Below, in pieces: positions 1 to 9,116 of a stretch of 64,000 nt of DNA (the first letter of the stretch is position 1; every line of letters begins with the position of its first letter). Under the pieces are notes generated by a model. That model worked only from the letters and a program-made list of their open reading frames with translations. It did not search any database and was not told the origin of the DNA. The stretch is from Hydrogenispora ethanolica (GTDB lineage: Bacteria > Bacillota > UBA4882 > UBA8346). The stretch is taken from assembly GCF_004340685.1 (NCBI RefSeq), contig NZ_SLUN01000021.1, positions 1-64,000 on the forward strand, read 5' to 3'. Made by a program: the position numbers and the translations under genes.

Positions 1-100
1 CTATCATTGCTATCTCTCCAACGTTTTCTGATAGCTATTACTTTGTTCTTAGAACCCTTATTTCCTGCTGGTTCATGAGGTTTTTCACAACGCTTCTAAT

Positions 101-228
101 AGCCATGTGATAAATTCCTCTAATTCGGAAATCATCCTTTCAATGGACTAAAAAACGACTTTATCACTTGCTTTTCTGAGCTTTTGTGAACACCCCGACC
201 TTCGGACGGGGTTTATCACAACGCTTTT
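101..228 (+). repeat. Two-hairpin GTGATAAA repeat, copy 1
   Basis: First full copy of a dispersed intergenic element. Module 1 has arms GTGATAAA and GACTTTATCAC around a loop of about 40 nt. Module 2 is a short hairpin with arms CCCCG/CGGGG around ACCTTCGGA, enclosed by TTGTGA and TCACAA. The tail of another copy (TTTTTCACAACGCTTCT) lies just upstream at 81-97, so two copies may once have been adjacent. The orientation defined here, module 1 then module 2, is called forward. Confidence 0.85.
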
Positions 229-904
229 AAAAAAACTGTGAAAAATCTGGCTCAGGATACGTTTTACCGGTAGCGGTGATTGAGAAAAAATCTCAGCGAA
301 ACATTGGCCGGATTGCCTTTTATTCGATATAAGATGAACTAAGTAATCCGAACGAGCTGCTCCATCCGTAAAGCGTTGGAAGCTGTATGCGGTTACGGTT
401 TTCGCCGGGCCGGTTTCAACCGGATTCAAGCGTTTCATCGCAGCAAGAACCCGTCATCGGGCAGAGTATTGCAAAAAGCCGGGAGGCGCTGCGAGGGAAC
501 CCTGCGGCAGTATTGAATCCATAACAATGAATTCGACGATTTCATCCTGTATTCAATTCTCAGGGATGAATGGGAAGGGTGACATACAGCGGACTTTGGC
601 TCGGCGCGGAATGGCCCATTGTCCTGAATGGGAGTTTTTTCAGAGTTTTATCCATCCATCAGCTTTTTGAAAGCTGGATCGTCTCGTAGGTTCCAGAAAT
701 CAGCGTCGGCTTGAGCCATCGGCCGATGAGCGACTTCCAGGCCGATGGCAGTCGCCAGGCTTTGTCATTCTGCAGCGACCAGCAGCACGCCAGGTTGTAT
801 CATGCATTGGAATAGGTCGGGCCGATCGCTACCGCTCTCTGGCAGCAGGCAATAGCCCCGACACTGTTTCAGAGAACTCACAATATGGGCTCTCTTGTAT
901 CAGT
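229..904. other. Intergenic stretch without a recognised gene
   Basis: No ORF here has a convincing ribosome binding site or recognisable product. The end of the stretch (about 865-895) contains a TTTCAGAGAACTC ... GGGCTCTCTT palindrome. The same palindrome precedes the DnaA-box arrays near 43.9 kb and 54.5 kb, so this end belongs to that repeat family. Confidence 0.5.
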
Positions 905-1264
905 GAGCCGCTTGGTGGACGAGCGATCGCTTTGAGTTGTTCAACGAGCACTTTTTCTGAATGAGTAAGCTCGCTCAGTCGCTCAGCAAGCTCTTTTTGT
1001 GGATGAGCGAGCTGGTTTTGTGAATGAGAGAGCTTGCTCAGTCGCTCAGCAAGCTCTTTTTGTGGATGAGCGAGCTGGTTTTGTGAATGAGAGAGCTTGC
1101 TCAGTCGTTCAGCAAGCTCTTTTTGTGGATGAGCGAGCTGGTTTTGTGAATGAGAGAGCTCGCTCAGTCGTTCAGCAAGCTCTTTTTGTGGATAAGCGAG
1201 CTGTTTTTGTGGATAAACGGAATCGTTGAACGCGGTTAACAATCCCGGCTGTGGATAAGTTAGG
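905..1264. repeat. 63-bp (3 x 21-bp) tandem array with DnaA-box motifs, locus 1
   Basis: CTCAGTC recurs at 974, 1037, 1100 and 1163, an exact 63-bp period. Each 63-mer divides into three degenerate 21-bp units of the type TTTTTGTGGATAAGCGAGCTC. Units carry TGTGGATGA or TGTGAATGA, and the last three carry perfect TGTGGATAA, the complement of the DnaA box TTATCCACA. The array ends in a tail (GGATAAACGG ... GGCTGTGGATAAG) shared with the other loci. Because 63 is a multiple of 3, long ORFs appear on both strands; they are judged spurious. Confidence 0.85.
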
Positions 1265-1536
1265 GAAGTGCCGGCCAAACCGCATAAACTCAGGGACCGG
1301 GCTTCCAGGCTGAGCGGTCGTCAACGAATAACTTTCCATAGTGGACAGTTTAGAACTGCTTGCAGGCTTCCATGCCAAAGACGGTCTGACATGAGGCGGG
1401 GATCCGAAACGAAATGGAACGGAGGGATGAAACAACGGCAGCGGGGATGCCGGACCGGCCGGCCGGAAACGGGGACGGCTCTCCGGGAGCGGCGGAGCAG
1501 AGGGTGGGGCGGTTGGGACCGGCGGACGGGTGGCGC

Positions 1537-1788
1537 TCAGGGCGCCTCTTTCGGCGGCAAGTCCTTCTCAATTACTTTCCAGGTCTGCTTGGCCCGTATG
1601 TATTGGCTATAATTGAGGGATTGCAGATAAAAAAGTTCTTTCTTGAGCCCCGCCAGTTCCCGGCGGAGTTGTTGAATCTGCCGGGATTGGGCGGCGTATT
1701 TTTGCTGAAACGCCCGGAATTGATGCACGACTCCGAGGGTCAAGGCGACCGGCAACAGAATCAGCAGGGGAACCGCGAATTTTTTCAT
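1537..1788 (-). CDS. Small membrane-anchored coiled-coil protein
   Basis: An 83-residue protein starting at an ATG preceded by AAAGGATTTCATC. Residues 4-20 form one hydrophobic segment (FAVPLLILLPVALTLGV), a signal anchor, followed by a polar Gln/Arg/Leu-rich coiled coil (residues about 25-60, including QQLRRELAGLKKELF). The layout resembles small FtsL/DivIC-like or other bitopic proteins, but there is no sequence signature for any of them. The frame stays open upstream of this ATG, but that extension lacks a ribosome binding site and crosses the perfect palindrome at 1924-1960, so the short form is preferred. It is a monocistronic minus-strand gene. Function unknown. Confidence 0.55.
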   Translation of the reverse strand: MKKFAVPLLILLPVALTLGVVHQFRAFQQKYAAQSRQIQQLRRELAGLKKELFYLQSLNYSQYIRAKQTWKVIEKDLPPKEAP

Positions 1789-1923
1789 GATGAAATCCTT
1801 TGAGCAGCCTAAAATAATTGCCGACATTACATTCCATGAGATAGGAGCATAATCCTGCTGCCAACCGGGGCCGAAACGGCTGAAATGAAAATTTTTTAGT
1901 ACCGCTCCTGTCCCCGGGGACCA

Positions 1924-1960
1924 ATGCAAAATACCGGAAGCTGCTTCCGGTATTTTGCAT
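1924..1960. terminator. Perfect palindrome, probable bidirectional terminator
   Basis: An arm of about 17 bp (ATGCAAAATACCGGAAG) is repeated inverted across a 3-nt loop (CTTCCGGTATTTTGCAT). The A/T-rich ends allow termination in either direction. It lies upstream of the 1537-1788 gene. Confidence 0.6.
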
Positions 1961-2184
1961 AAAGGATAGTAACCAACCAACCAGTCTTTTTCGGACCGAA
2001 TGAACCGGGGGTTCGCCTGGCGTCGCTGGGCCGGACGGAGAAAAAGTTGTCTCTCACCCAAGATGTTTCATCCTATGCAACCTTTCGCAAAGGGTGTTGT
2101 TCCTTGGGCGGCCGCGGCCATTGTTACGCGGCCAAAAGCTTCCCGCCCGTCCCGGAGCGGGCTCCCGCCGACCCGGCCAATAAA

Positions 2185-2206
2185 AAAGGGGCGTTCGCCC
2201 CTATGG
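2185..2206 (-). terminator. Rho-independent terminator
   Basis: Read on the minus strand, AGGGGCG-AA-CGCCCCT is followed by TTTTTTATT. It overlaps the stop codon of the gene at 2201-2821. Confidence 0.75.
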
Positions 2207-2821
2207 CCGCTCATGCCGGGAATCACCGCCGTTCTCGATGCAGCCCGCGCCCCGCGACGGCGCGGGCGGCGTCACCTCGATCACCGCAATGGGATGGATC
2301 TTGCCCGGCGACTGCCGCAACTGGTAGCCACCGCTCTTTTCCGACTGTAAGTGCCAGTGGTAAAAATAGAGGACGCCCTGCTCGAATTGTTCTTGGCCGC
2401 AATCGTGGCGGCAGGCGATAACATCGTTTAGGGTATCGAGCCTCCGGCCGTCCCGGGTCTCGTAACCATCGAACCGGCCATTGTAGGTATTCTTCCGGTC
2501 GGCACAGGCGATCCCCGGTCCGGCGCCCCCGGTGGTGGCGGCGCCACCGATCCGGACGTATTTGGAATGGGGGTGGCTCTTGTCCGCTTCAAAATCGGCA
2601 AAGTCTCGATACAAATAGAGGGTATTAAAACAGAACGTCCCACGCTCGGAATCGTTCAAATCCGGAGTATAGGACGTTGCGTGACGGAGTTTGGCCAGTT
2701 TGACGCGGGGGTGAAGTTGAGTGAGCAGGAAACCGTTCAGCACCCCTACCTGCCAAACGGCTTGGTCATTTCCGGTCAGGGCTCGATAGTATAACACTCC
2801 GGCGGGTTGGTGTTTTTTCAC
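2201..2821 (-). CDS. Hypothetical protein (206 aa)
   Basis: A soluble protein with no signal peptide or membrane segment. The GTG start at 2821 is chosen because GGAGG lies 11 nt upstream; an upstream in-frame GTG at 2833 overlaps that ribosome binding site. Visible features are an aromatic N-terminal region (residues about 8-60), a Gly/Ala-rich stretch with a lone Cys (GGAGPGIACADR), a later CRHDCG motif, and the His/Trp cluster YFYHWHLQSEK. CRHDCG could bind metal, but no family is recognised. It is monocistronic, with a terminator overlapping its 3' end. The coding-like composition and strong ribosome binding site make it a credible gene; function unknown. Confidence 0.55.
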   Translation of the reverse strand: MKKHQPAGVLYYRALTGNDQAVWQVGVLNGFLLTQLHPRVKLAKLRHATSYTPDLNDSERGTFCFNTLYLYRDFADFEADKSHPHSKYVRIGGAATTGGAGPGIACADRKNTYNGRFDGYETRDGRRLDTLNDVIACRHDCGQEQFEQGVLYFYHWHLQSEKSGGYQLRQSPGKIHPIAVIEVTPPAPSRGAGCIENGGDSRHERP

Positions 2822-2935
2822 GATGGCAAACACCTCCTTCGTGTCTTCCCTATTGTATGGGGGGAAGGCGCCGGAGGTGACGGCCCGCCGTGAGGAGATG
2901 CCATGGGTATCGTGTTAAGCTGCATCTTTATCGGG

Positions 2936-2963
2936 AGGCCGGCGCGCTTTCATGCGCCGGCCT
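2936..2963 (-). terminator. Hairpin after the TRAP operon
   Basis: A 10-bp GC-rich stem (GGCCGGCGC / GCGCCGGCC) directly follows the dctM stop codon on the minus strand. The U-tract is weak, so termination is likely but not certain. Confidence 0.55.
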
Positions 2964-4255
2964 TACTTGACCGGGAACAAACTGGGGATAAAAGTGGTAA
3001 ACCAGGGAAAATAGGTCACCAGCAACAGGACCAGCAGCATCGCCGGCCAGAGATAGAGCATCATTTTGGAGCACTGCTCCATGGAAACCTTTCCGACCGA
3101 ACAGCCGACGAACAAACCCGCTCCCACTGGCGGGGTGGTCAATCCGATGCCCAAGTTGAGCATTAAAAGAACTCCGAAGGTGATCGGACTCATGCCCGCG
3201 GCTTGAACCACCGGGAGCAGGACCGGAGTGATGATCAGGATCAGCGGCGCGACATCCATGATCATCCCCAGCAGCAATAACAGGATATTGATCAGCAACA
3301 GCAGGAGCAATGGGTTATCGGTGACCGACAGGAATAAACCGGTGACATGGGTAGGGACCTGGAGCAGCGTCATCATCCACCCGAAAGCCGACGCGCAACC
3401 GATGAGCAGCAGGACCGAAGCCGTGGTCTTGACCGAATCGAGGAAGATCGGCCAAATATCCTTGAGTTTCAATTCCCGGTACACGCAGAGTCCAAGGAAC
3501 GCGGCGTAAAAGACCGCCACCGCCGACGCCTCGGTGGCCGTGAAGATGCCAAAGGCGATTCCGCCGACAATGATCACCGCCGCCAGCAAACTCAGCATGC
3601 CGTCGATCGATATCCGCAACGCTTTTCGGAATGGCGGCATCTTTTCCCGGGGATAGTTATATTTTAATGCCAACAGGTAGCAGGTGACGGCCAGGAAGAC
3701 ACCGAGCATGATCCCGGGCAGATAACCGGCGAGGAACAGCTGGCCCACAGAGACGCCGCCGGCCACCATCGCATAAATGACCATGTTATGGCTGGGCGGA
3801 ATGATGATTCCCTGGGTCGACGAGGCCACGGTCAAGGCGGTCGCGAACGCCCGGTCGTAGCCTTTTTCGACCATCATCGGGATCATGATGGGCCCGGTCG
3901 AGGAGATATCGGCCACCGCCGAACCGGAAACCCCGCCGAAGAACATGGAATCGATGCAGTTCACCATGGCGAGGCCTCCGGGAAAAGGGCCGACCAGAAT
4001 ATAGGCGAAGTCGACGATCCGCCGGGCGACGCCGCCCCGGGCCATGATGGCCCCGGCCAGGATGAAAAGGGGAATGGCGATCAGCGGAAACGATTGAAGG
4101 CTGGCCGCGACGCGCTGGGCGATCATCACCGGGTCCATTCCGGTGTGCAAAGCGGTCAGCAGCGCCGCGACGCCAAGGCTGATGGCGATCGGGACTCCCA
4201 AAAGGATCAGCATCAGGAACGAACCGATTAAAATGGCCGATTCAAGCACTGTCAT
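2963..4255 (-). CDS. dctM: TRAP transporter large permease DctM
   Basis: A 430-residue, almost entirely hydrophobic protein of the normal DctM length, with about 12 predicted transmembrane segments. It is the Na+-coupled transport subunit of a tripartite ATP-independent periplasmic (TRAP) transporter, which imports organic acids such as C4-dicarboxylates or sugar acids. Recognisable family features are the N-terminal PIAISLGVAAL region, FAYILVGPFPGGLAMVNC (residues about 85-105) and the FGGVSGSAVADISSTGPIMI segment near residue 110. It overlaps the dctQ 3' end by 14 bp, so it is translationally coupled. The substrate cannot be read from sequence. Confidence 0.95.
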   Translation of the reverse strand: MTVLESAILIGSFLMLILLGVPIAISLGVAALLTALHTGMDPVMIAQRVAASLQSFPLIAIPLFILAGAIMARGGVARRIVDFAYILVGPFPGGLAMVNCIDSMFFGGVSGSAVADISSTGPIMIPMMVEKGYDRAFATALTVASSTQGIIIPPSHNMVIYAMVAGGVSVGQLFLAGYLPGIMLGVFLAVTCYLLALKYNYPREKMPPFRKALRISIDGMLSLLAAVIIVGGIAFGIFTATEASAVAVFYAAFLGLCVYRELKLKDIWPIFLDSVKTTASVLLLIGCASAFGWMMTLLQVPTHVTGLFLSVTDNPLLLLLLINILLLLLGMIMDVAPLILIITPVLLPVVQAAGMSPITFGVLLMLNLGIGLTTPPVGAGLFVGCSVGKVSMEQCSKMMLYLWPAMLLVLLLVTYFPWFTTFIPSLFPVK

Positions 4256-4751
4256 TCGCCCCTTTCGCCCCGTAAAACCGGATCAGCCGGCGGAGCGCTT
4301 TGATCAATGAGAATAGGACCATGAATCCGCCGGAGAGGGGGAGAATCAGGTAGGTGTATCCCATCGGGAGCGAAAGTGTGGCCATGGTGGCGGTCATGGT
4401 ATTCCGGACCAGAATGATTCCTTGCTGGAACAGCAGCCAGGCAAAGCCGGCGACAATCAGGTCGGACAGGAACTTCATCCATACTCGAAGCTTTTCTGGA
4501 ACCCGGGAGACGATCAGTTCCAGCGTCATATTGGAGTCGGTCCAGACACAGCCGGCCGCTCCGAGCAAGCCGATCCACATCATCGCCACCACCGACAGCT
4601 CCTCGATCCAGAAGGGGCTGGACCGCAGGACATAGCGCGAAAATACCTGATAACAGACGAGCACCGACAGCACCAGCATGATGAAGGCCGTTGCCGCTGT
4701 GATCAACCGCTCCAGCCGTCCCAGCCAAAGCAGCCAGGCTTCCTTTTGCAT
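4242..4751 (-). CDS. dctQ: TRAP transporter small permease DctQ
   Basis: A 169-residue protein with four hydrophobic segments (residues about 15-35, 48-68, 90-112 and 130-150), the usual DctQ topology. It partners DctM in the membrane complex. The segment SSPFWIEELSVVAMMWIGLL is characteristic of the family, including the conserved EE after the aromatic pair. It lies between dctP (66 bp upstream) and dctM (14-bp overlap). Substrate unknown. Confidence 0.93.
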   Translation of the reverse strand: MQKEAWLLWLGRLERLITAATAFIMLVLSVLVCYQVFSRYVLRSSPFWIEELSVVAMMWIGLLGAAGCVWTDSNMTLELIVSRVPEKLRVWMKFLSDLIVAGFAWLLFQQGIILVRNTMTATMATLSLPMGYTYLILPLSGGFMVLFSLIKALRRLIRFYGAKGANDSA

Positions 4752-4817
4752 GTTGGAAGACTCCCTTCCGCCGTTAAAATCGCGACCGCAGTACCGGGAC
4801 TCTCGGATTGAGCAGGT

Positions 4818-5804
4818 TCATTTGGCATTGGCAATGGCCTCGATCAAATCCCGGCCGACCACGGACTCATACTCTTGGTACACCGGCTTGGCTAAAGCCT
4901 GGAATTCGCGGATGTCGTTCACTTCATTGAAGATCATCCCTTTGGCTTTCAGCTGTTTCACGGTGTCGTCGATCATGTCGGCCCACAGTTTGTTGTGGTA
5001 CGGAACCATCTCTCGGGCCGCGTCCCGCAGGGCCTTCTTGATGTTGGCCGGGACCGAGTCGTAAACCTTTTTGCTCATGACCATGAAGTCCGGGATCGAG
5101 GTATGGCGGGTATAGGAGAAGTATTTGCATACTTCCTGCATATTGAAGCTGAGCACGGTCGGCTCGTTATTCTCCCAGCCGTCGATGACCTTCTGTTGCA
5201 GCGCCACGTACACTTCGTTCTGGCTCATCGGAACCGCGGCGGCGCCGAGGGCGTTGATGGAGTCCATCAGCGGTTTGCTCTGCATGACCCGGATCTTCAG
5301 GCCCTTGAGGTCGGCCGGGGTTTTGATGGGTTTCTGGGCGGTGATGTTCCGGAAACCGGCGTCTAGAAACGCCAAGCCTTTAAAACCGTTCTTTTCGAGA
5401 TCGGCCATTAAGCGGGCGCCAATCTTGCCGTTCAATACCTTGTGCTGGTGCTCCAGATCCCGCCAGATGAACGGCAGACTGACTGCCTGCATGCTGGGGG
5501 AGAATTGTCCCAACGGACCCGAGGAGACTTTGGCCAATTCGATGCTCCCCAATTTCACGGCTTGCAGATAATCATTCTCTCCGCCCAGCTGTCCGGCGGG
5601 ATACAGGGTGATCTTCACCGCCCCTTTGGACTTCTCCGCCACTTTGCCGGCGAAGAAAACCAGCGATTGATGGACCGGGTGCGTATCGGGGAGTACCGAT
5701 GCCAGCTTCCAGGCGTATTTCGGAGCGGCAAACCCCGGGACGGACGCGACGGCAAGGAGCGCGACGATCAAAACCAGGCACGTTACGGTGAATACTCTCT
5801 TCAC
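4818..5804 (-). CDS. dctP: TRAP transporter substrate-binding protein DctP
   Basis: A 328-residue extracytoplasmic solute receptor for the TRAP transporter. The GTG start at 5804 is preceded by AAAGGGGGAACAAGCT and gives a classical signal peptide (residues 1 to about 24, ending PGFAA). The open frame continues about 90 codons upstream, but that sequence is not signal-like. The family motif LKGLKIRVMQSKPLMDS (residues about 150-165) contains the Arg that binds a substrate carboxylate in characterised DctP proteins. There is no lipobox. It is first gene of dctP-dctQ-dctM. The upstream region to 6040 should hold the promoter; no regulator gene is adjacent. Confidence 0.94.
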   Translation of the reverse strand: MKRVFTVTCLVLIVALLAVASVPGFAAPKYAWKLASVLPDTHPVHQSLVFFAGKVAEKSKGAVKITLYPAGQLGGENDYLQAVKLGSIELAKVSSGPLGQFSPSMQAVSLPFIWRDLEHQHKVLNGKIGARLMADLEKNGFKGLAFLDAGFRNITAQKPIKTPADLKGLKIRVMQSKPLMDSINALGAAAVPMSQNEVYVALQQKVIDGWENNEPTVLSFNMQEVCKYFSYTRHTSIPDFMVMSKKVYDSVPANIKKALRDAAREMVPYHNKLWADMIDDTVKQLKAKGMIFNEVNDIREFQALAKPVYQEYESVVGRDLIEAIANAK

Positions 5805-6041
5805 AGCTTGTTCCCCCTTTGTTTTTTTGGATAGAGAAGACGGTGCCGGGATAAAACTTACCCATTCAACAATATTCAGCGATGTATCGATTTCAGACTC
5901 ATTCTTACCAAGAATTGCAGCAATTTTTGAACCGGCTCCCGCCGGCCCCGTATCGCTAGTCGCAACGGCTGTACGTTGGAGCCACGGCCATGAAAAAATA
6001 TGCCGGAGGTCAAAACGTCTCATTTCCGGCATCAATAGAAA

Positions 6042-6088
6042 ACCCCGCTTCGTGGATGATTGCAACATCATCCGAGCGAAGCGGGGTT
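6042..6088 (-). terminator. Terminator of the leu operon
   Basis: On the minus strand a stem of about 13 bp (AAACCCCGCTTCG paired with CGAAGCGGGGTTT) ends in GGGGTTTTC, about 95 bp beyond the leuB stop. Confidence 0.75.
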
Positions 6089-6180
6089 TGATTGAGATTG
6101 CGAGTCAAGTTTCAGAAACGATGATTCAACGGGTTCCGCGAGTCCGCGGCAGGGGAGGCGGCGGTTGCCAAAGCGAGGCG

Positions 6181-7251
6181 TCAGGCGATGCGGATCCGAA
6201 CCTCGCGCCCCATCGCTTGCGTGCCCACCCGGGTCATTCCCTCGGTCATCAGGTCAGGGGTCCGGAATCCGTCATCCAGCACCTGGGCTACCGCGGCCTC
6301 GATGGCGCGGGCGCCTTCCTCCAGGCCGAAGCTGTGGCGGAGCATCATGGCTGCGCTGAGGATAGTGGCGAGCGGATTGGCCAGATCCTTGCCGGCGATA
6401 TCCGGAGCGGAGCCATGAGACGGCTCATAGAGCGCCACCTTGCCGCCAAGACTGGCCGAGGGGAGCATCCCCAGGGATCCGGCGAGCATCGAAGCCTGGT
6501 CGGACAGGATGTCGCCGAAGGTGTTCTCGGTGACGATCACGTCGAACTGGCCGGGCCAGCGCACCAGCTGCATGGCGCAGTTGTCCACGTACATGTGGGA
6601 GAGGTCCACTTCCGGATATTCGGGCGCCAGCCGGACCATGGTCTCGCGCCAGAGCCGCGAACTCTCCAGCACATTGGCTTTGTCCACCGAGACCAGCTTG
6701 CCCCGGCGCGCCCGGGCGGCGCTAAAAGCCAGCCGGCCGATGCGTTCGATCTCCGGAGTGCTATAGACCAGGGTATCCAGGGCCTGCTCGGAGCCGTCGG
6801 CCAAACGTTCGCGCTTTTTGGGGCCGAAATAAAGGCCGCCGGTCAACTCGCGCAGGATCAAGATATTGATGCCTTGGACCGCCTCCGGCTTGAGCGTGGA
6901 AGCGCCGATTAAGGGATCATAGACCTTGACCGGCCGGAGGTTGGCAAAGAGCCCGAGCTCCTTGCGGAGCGGCAAGAGCGCGGCCCGTTCCGGCCGGAGC
7001 TCCGGCGGCAGTTGATCCATCTTGGGACTGCCCACCGCGCCTAGGAGGACCGCCTCGGAGTTCCGGCACAATTCCAGAGTGGCTGGGGGAAGGGGATGGC
7101 CGTACTTCTCGTAGGCATCCTCGCTCACCAGTCCGGTCCGGAATTCCAGTGAATAATGATATTTGGCGGCGACGGTCTCCAATACGGCGACGGCTTCGGG
7201 AACGATCTCCCGGCCGATGCCGTCGCCGGCTAAAACAGCGATCTGATGCAT
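6181..7251 (-). CDS. leuB: 3-isopropylmalate dehydrogenase
   Basis: A 356-residue NAD-dependent beta-decarboxylating dehydrogenase that converts 3-isopropylmalate to 2-oxoisocaproate in leucine synthesis. Family marks are the N-terminal [14 protein letters not shown], the substrate loop [13 protein letters not shown] near residue 135, and the C-terminal metal/NAD region with [19 protein letters not shown] and the [10 protein letters not shown] motif. Length and motifs are normal. It follows leuD by 15 bp and is the last gene of leuC-leuD-leuB, ahead of a strong terminator. leuA is not in the window, so the operon is partial or split. Confidence 0.96.
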   Translation of the reverse strand: MHQIAVLAGDGIGREIVPEAVAVLETVAAKYHYSLEFRTGLVSEDAYEKYGHPLPPATLELCRNSEAVLLGAVGSPKMDQLPPELRPERAALLPLRKELGLFANLRPVKVYDPLIGASTLKPEAVQGINILILRELTGGLYFGPKKRERLADGSEQALDTLVYSTPEIERIGRLAFSAARARRGKLVSVDKANVLESSRLWRETMVRLAPEYPEVDLSHMYVDNCAMQLVRWPGQFDVIVTENTFGDILSDQASMLAGSLGMLPSASLGGKVALYEPSHGSAPDIAGKDLANPLATILSAAMMLRHSFGLEEGARAIEAAVAQVLDDGFRTPDLMTEGMTRVGTQAMGREVRIRIA

Positions 7252-7266
7252 CGCGCTTCTCCTTTC

Positions 7267-7776
7267 TTAGCCTTGACGGCTGGTCAGGCGCTCCCGGACG
7301 TACTCGATGAGGCCGCCGGCGCGGATCAGTTCCTGCATGAAGGATGGGAACGGAGCGGCCTGAAAACTCTGGCCGCTGGTCTGATCGGTAATCCGGCCGG
7401 TCGCCAGGTCGACCTCGATCGTATGGCCCTCGGCAATGGCCGCGCTGGCCTCGGGCGACTCCAGGATCGGCAGGCCGATGTTGATGGCGTTCCGGTAAAA
7501 GATCCGGGCGAAGGAAGCAGCGATGACGCACGAGACCCCGGCGGCCTTGATGGCCAGCGGCGCGTGCTCGCGCGAGCTGCCGCAACCGAAGTTCTTGCCG
7601 CCGACGATCAGTTCGCCGGCCCGGACTTTTTTGGCGAAGCCGGGATCGGCGTCCTCCATGCAGTGGGCGGCCAGCTCCTGCGGGTCGCTGGTGTTGAGAT
7701 AACGGGCCGGGATGATCAGGTCCGTATCGACGTCATTCCCGAATTTCCAGGCCTTGCCTTGCAAGAATGCGTTCAT
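7267..7776 (-). CDS. leuD: 3-isopropylmalate dehydratase small subunit
   Basis: A 169-residue swivel-domain subunit of isopropylmalate isomerase. The signature [14 protein letters not shown] is present at residues about 58-71. The short length matches the LeuD type (about 160-170 aa) that pairs with the 420-residue LeuC found here, rather than the approximately 200-aa enterobacterial form. The start overlaps the leuC stop by 4 bp (ATGA), indicating translational coupling. Paralogous homoaconitase or citraconate isomerase activity cannot be excluded for this subfamily, but the adjacent leuB supports leucine synthesis. Confidence 0.95.
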   Translation of the reverse strand: MNAFLQGKAWKFGNDVDTDLIIPARYLNTSDPQELAAHCMEDADPGFAKKVRAGELIVGGKNFGCGSSREHAPLAIKAAGVSCVIAASFARIFYRNAINIGLPILESPEASAAIAEGHTIEVDLATGRITDQTSGQSFQAAPFPSFMQELIRAGGLIEYVRERLTSRQG

Positions 7777-9041
7777 TTTACTCCAACCTCCTCGGGTCCG
7801 GCGATCCGGCCGGCAATGGCCGACGCGGCGGCTACCGCCGGTCCGGCTAGATAAACTTCGCTTTCGGGATGGCCCATCCGGCCGACGAAATTGCGGTTGG
7901 TGGTGGCGACGGCCCGTTCACCCTTGGCCAGGATCCCCATATGGCCGCCGAGGCAGGGACCGCAGGTGGGAGTGGAGACTACCGCGCCGGCTTCCACAAA
8001 GATATCGAAAAGCCCTTCGTGCATCGCCTGGCGCCAGATGGCCTGGGTGCCGGGGATGACGATCAGGCGGACATTGGAATTGACCTTACGGCCCTTGAGG
8101 ACCTCGGCCGCCTCGCGCAGGTCCTCGATCCGGCCGTTGGTGCAGGAACCGATGATGGACTGGTCAATGGCGACGCTGCCGCATTGCGAGAGCGGCCGGG
8201 CGTTCTCCGGCAGGTGGGGGAAGGAGACTTGCGGTTCCAGCCGGGAGACGTCCCATTCGTAGACTTTGCTGTAATGCGCGTCAGGGTCGCTGGCGTAGAT
8301 GGTATAGGGCCGTTTGGCGCGCGGCTTGATGTAGTCGAGCGTGGCTTGGTCCACCGCGAAGATGCCGTTTTTGCCGCCGGCCTCGATGGCCATGTTGGCC
8401 ATGGTCAGCCGGCCTTCCATGGACAGCGCGTCGATGGTGTCGCCGGTGAACTCCATCGACTGGTACAGCGCGCCGTCGACGCCGATCTTGCCGATGGTGA
8501 AGAGAATGAGGTCCTTGCCCCCGACCCAGCGGGGCAGCTTGCCATGGTAAATGAATTTGATGCTCTCGGGGACTTTGAACCAGACCTCGCCCAGCGCCAT
8601 TGCCGCCGCCATATCGGTGCTGCCGACGCCGGTAGAGAAGGCGCCGACCGCGCCATAGGTACAGGTGTGGGAATCGGCCCCGATGATCAGATCGCCGGGC
8701 AGTGTCAAGCCTTGCTCGGGGAGGAGACAGTGCTCGATGCCCATCTGGCCGACCTCGAAATAATTGACGATCCCGTGCCGGTGGGCGAAATCCCGCACCT
8801 GTTTGGCCTGCTCGGCCGATTTGATATCCTTGTTGGGAGTGAAATGGTCGGGCACCAGCGCTACTTTATTCCGGTCGAAAACCCGGTCGACGCCGATCTT
8901 TTCAAACTCGCGGATCGCCATGGGGGATGTGATATCGTTGCCGAGGACCAGATCGACCTCAGCCTGGATCAGTTCCCCGGGAACCACGGCTTCCTTGCCG
9001 GCGTGGGCGGCCAGGATCTTTTCGCTAATTGTCATTCCCAT
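7773..9041 (-). CDS. leuC: 3-isopropylmalate dehydratase large subunit
   Basis: A 422-residue aconitase-family subunit carrying the [4Fe-4S] cluster. Cluster cysteines are visible in IGSCTNGR (residue about 300) and [11 protein letters not shown] (residues about 360). The substrate loops [15 protein letters not shown] and [11 protein letters not shown] are typical. The ATG at 9041 is chosen because GAGG lies 8 nt upstream; the frame is open further upstream only through an ATT codon. It starts 76 bp after the HTH-methyltransferase gene on the same strand and may share its transcript. No T-box leader or leucine-rich attenuator peptide was found in the short upstream gap. Confidence 0.95.
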   Translation of the reverse strand: MGMTISEKILAAHAGKEAVVPGELIQAEVDLVLGNDITSPMAIREFEKIGVDRVFDRNKVALVPDHFTPNKDIKSAEQAKQVRDFAHRHGIVNYFEVGQMGIEHCLLPEQGLTLPGDLIIGADSHTCTYGAVGAFSTGVGSTDMAAAMALGEVWFKVPESIKFIYHGKLPRWVGGKDLILFTIGKIGVDGALYQSMEFTGDTIDALSMEGRLTMANMAIEAGGKNGIFAVDQATLDYIKPRAKRPYTIYASDPDAHYSKVYEWDVSRLEPQVSFPHLPENARPLSQCGSVAIDQSIIGSCTNGRIEDLREAAEVLKGRKVNSNVRLIVIPGTQAIWRQAMHEGLFDIFVEAGAVVSTPTCGPCLGGHMGILAKGERAVATTNRNFVGRMGHPESEVYLAGPAVAAASAIAGRIAGPEEVGVK

Positions 9042-9116
9042 CGGAATCACCTCGTTTTATTTTCGATTATGCCGCAGTCCATTTCCTGCGGTATATTGGA
9101 GCAAGTATTGCCGGCC

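Noticed and set aside
148-438. 96-codon minus-strand ORF at the left edge
   Set aside because: It reads through repeat copy 1 and has no ribosome binding site or protein-like composition.
974-1169. CRISPR array
   Set aside because: The 63-bp repeats are contiguous with no unique spacers, and no cas genes are in the window.
829-1278. Minus-strand ORF with 21-residue repeats (SHSQNQLAHPQKELAERLS) and plus-strand counterparts, also at 55.0-55.4 kb
   Set aside because: The repeat period is a multiple of 3, so all frames without stops stay open. There is no ribosome binding site, frames are open on both strands, and the sequence is better explained by non-coding DnaA-box arrays.
9042-9116. T-box or leucine attenuator before leuC
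   Set aside because: The 75-bp gap is too short and lacks a GGTGGNACC T-box core or a Leu-rich leader peptide.
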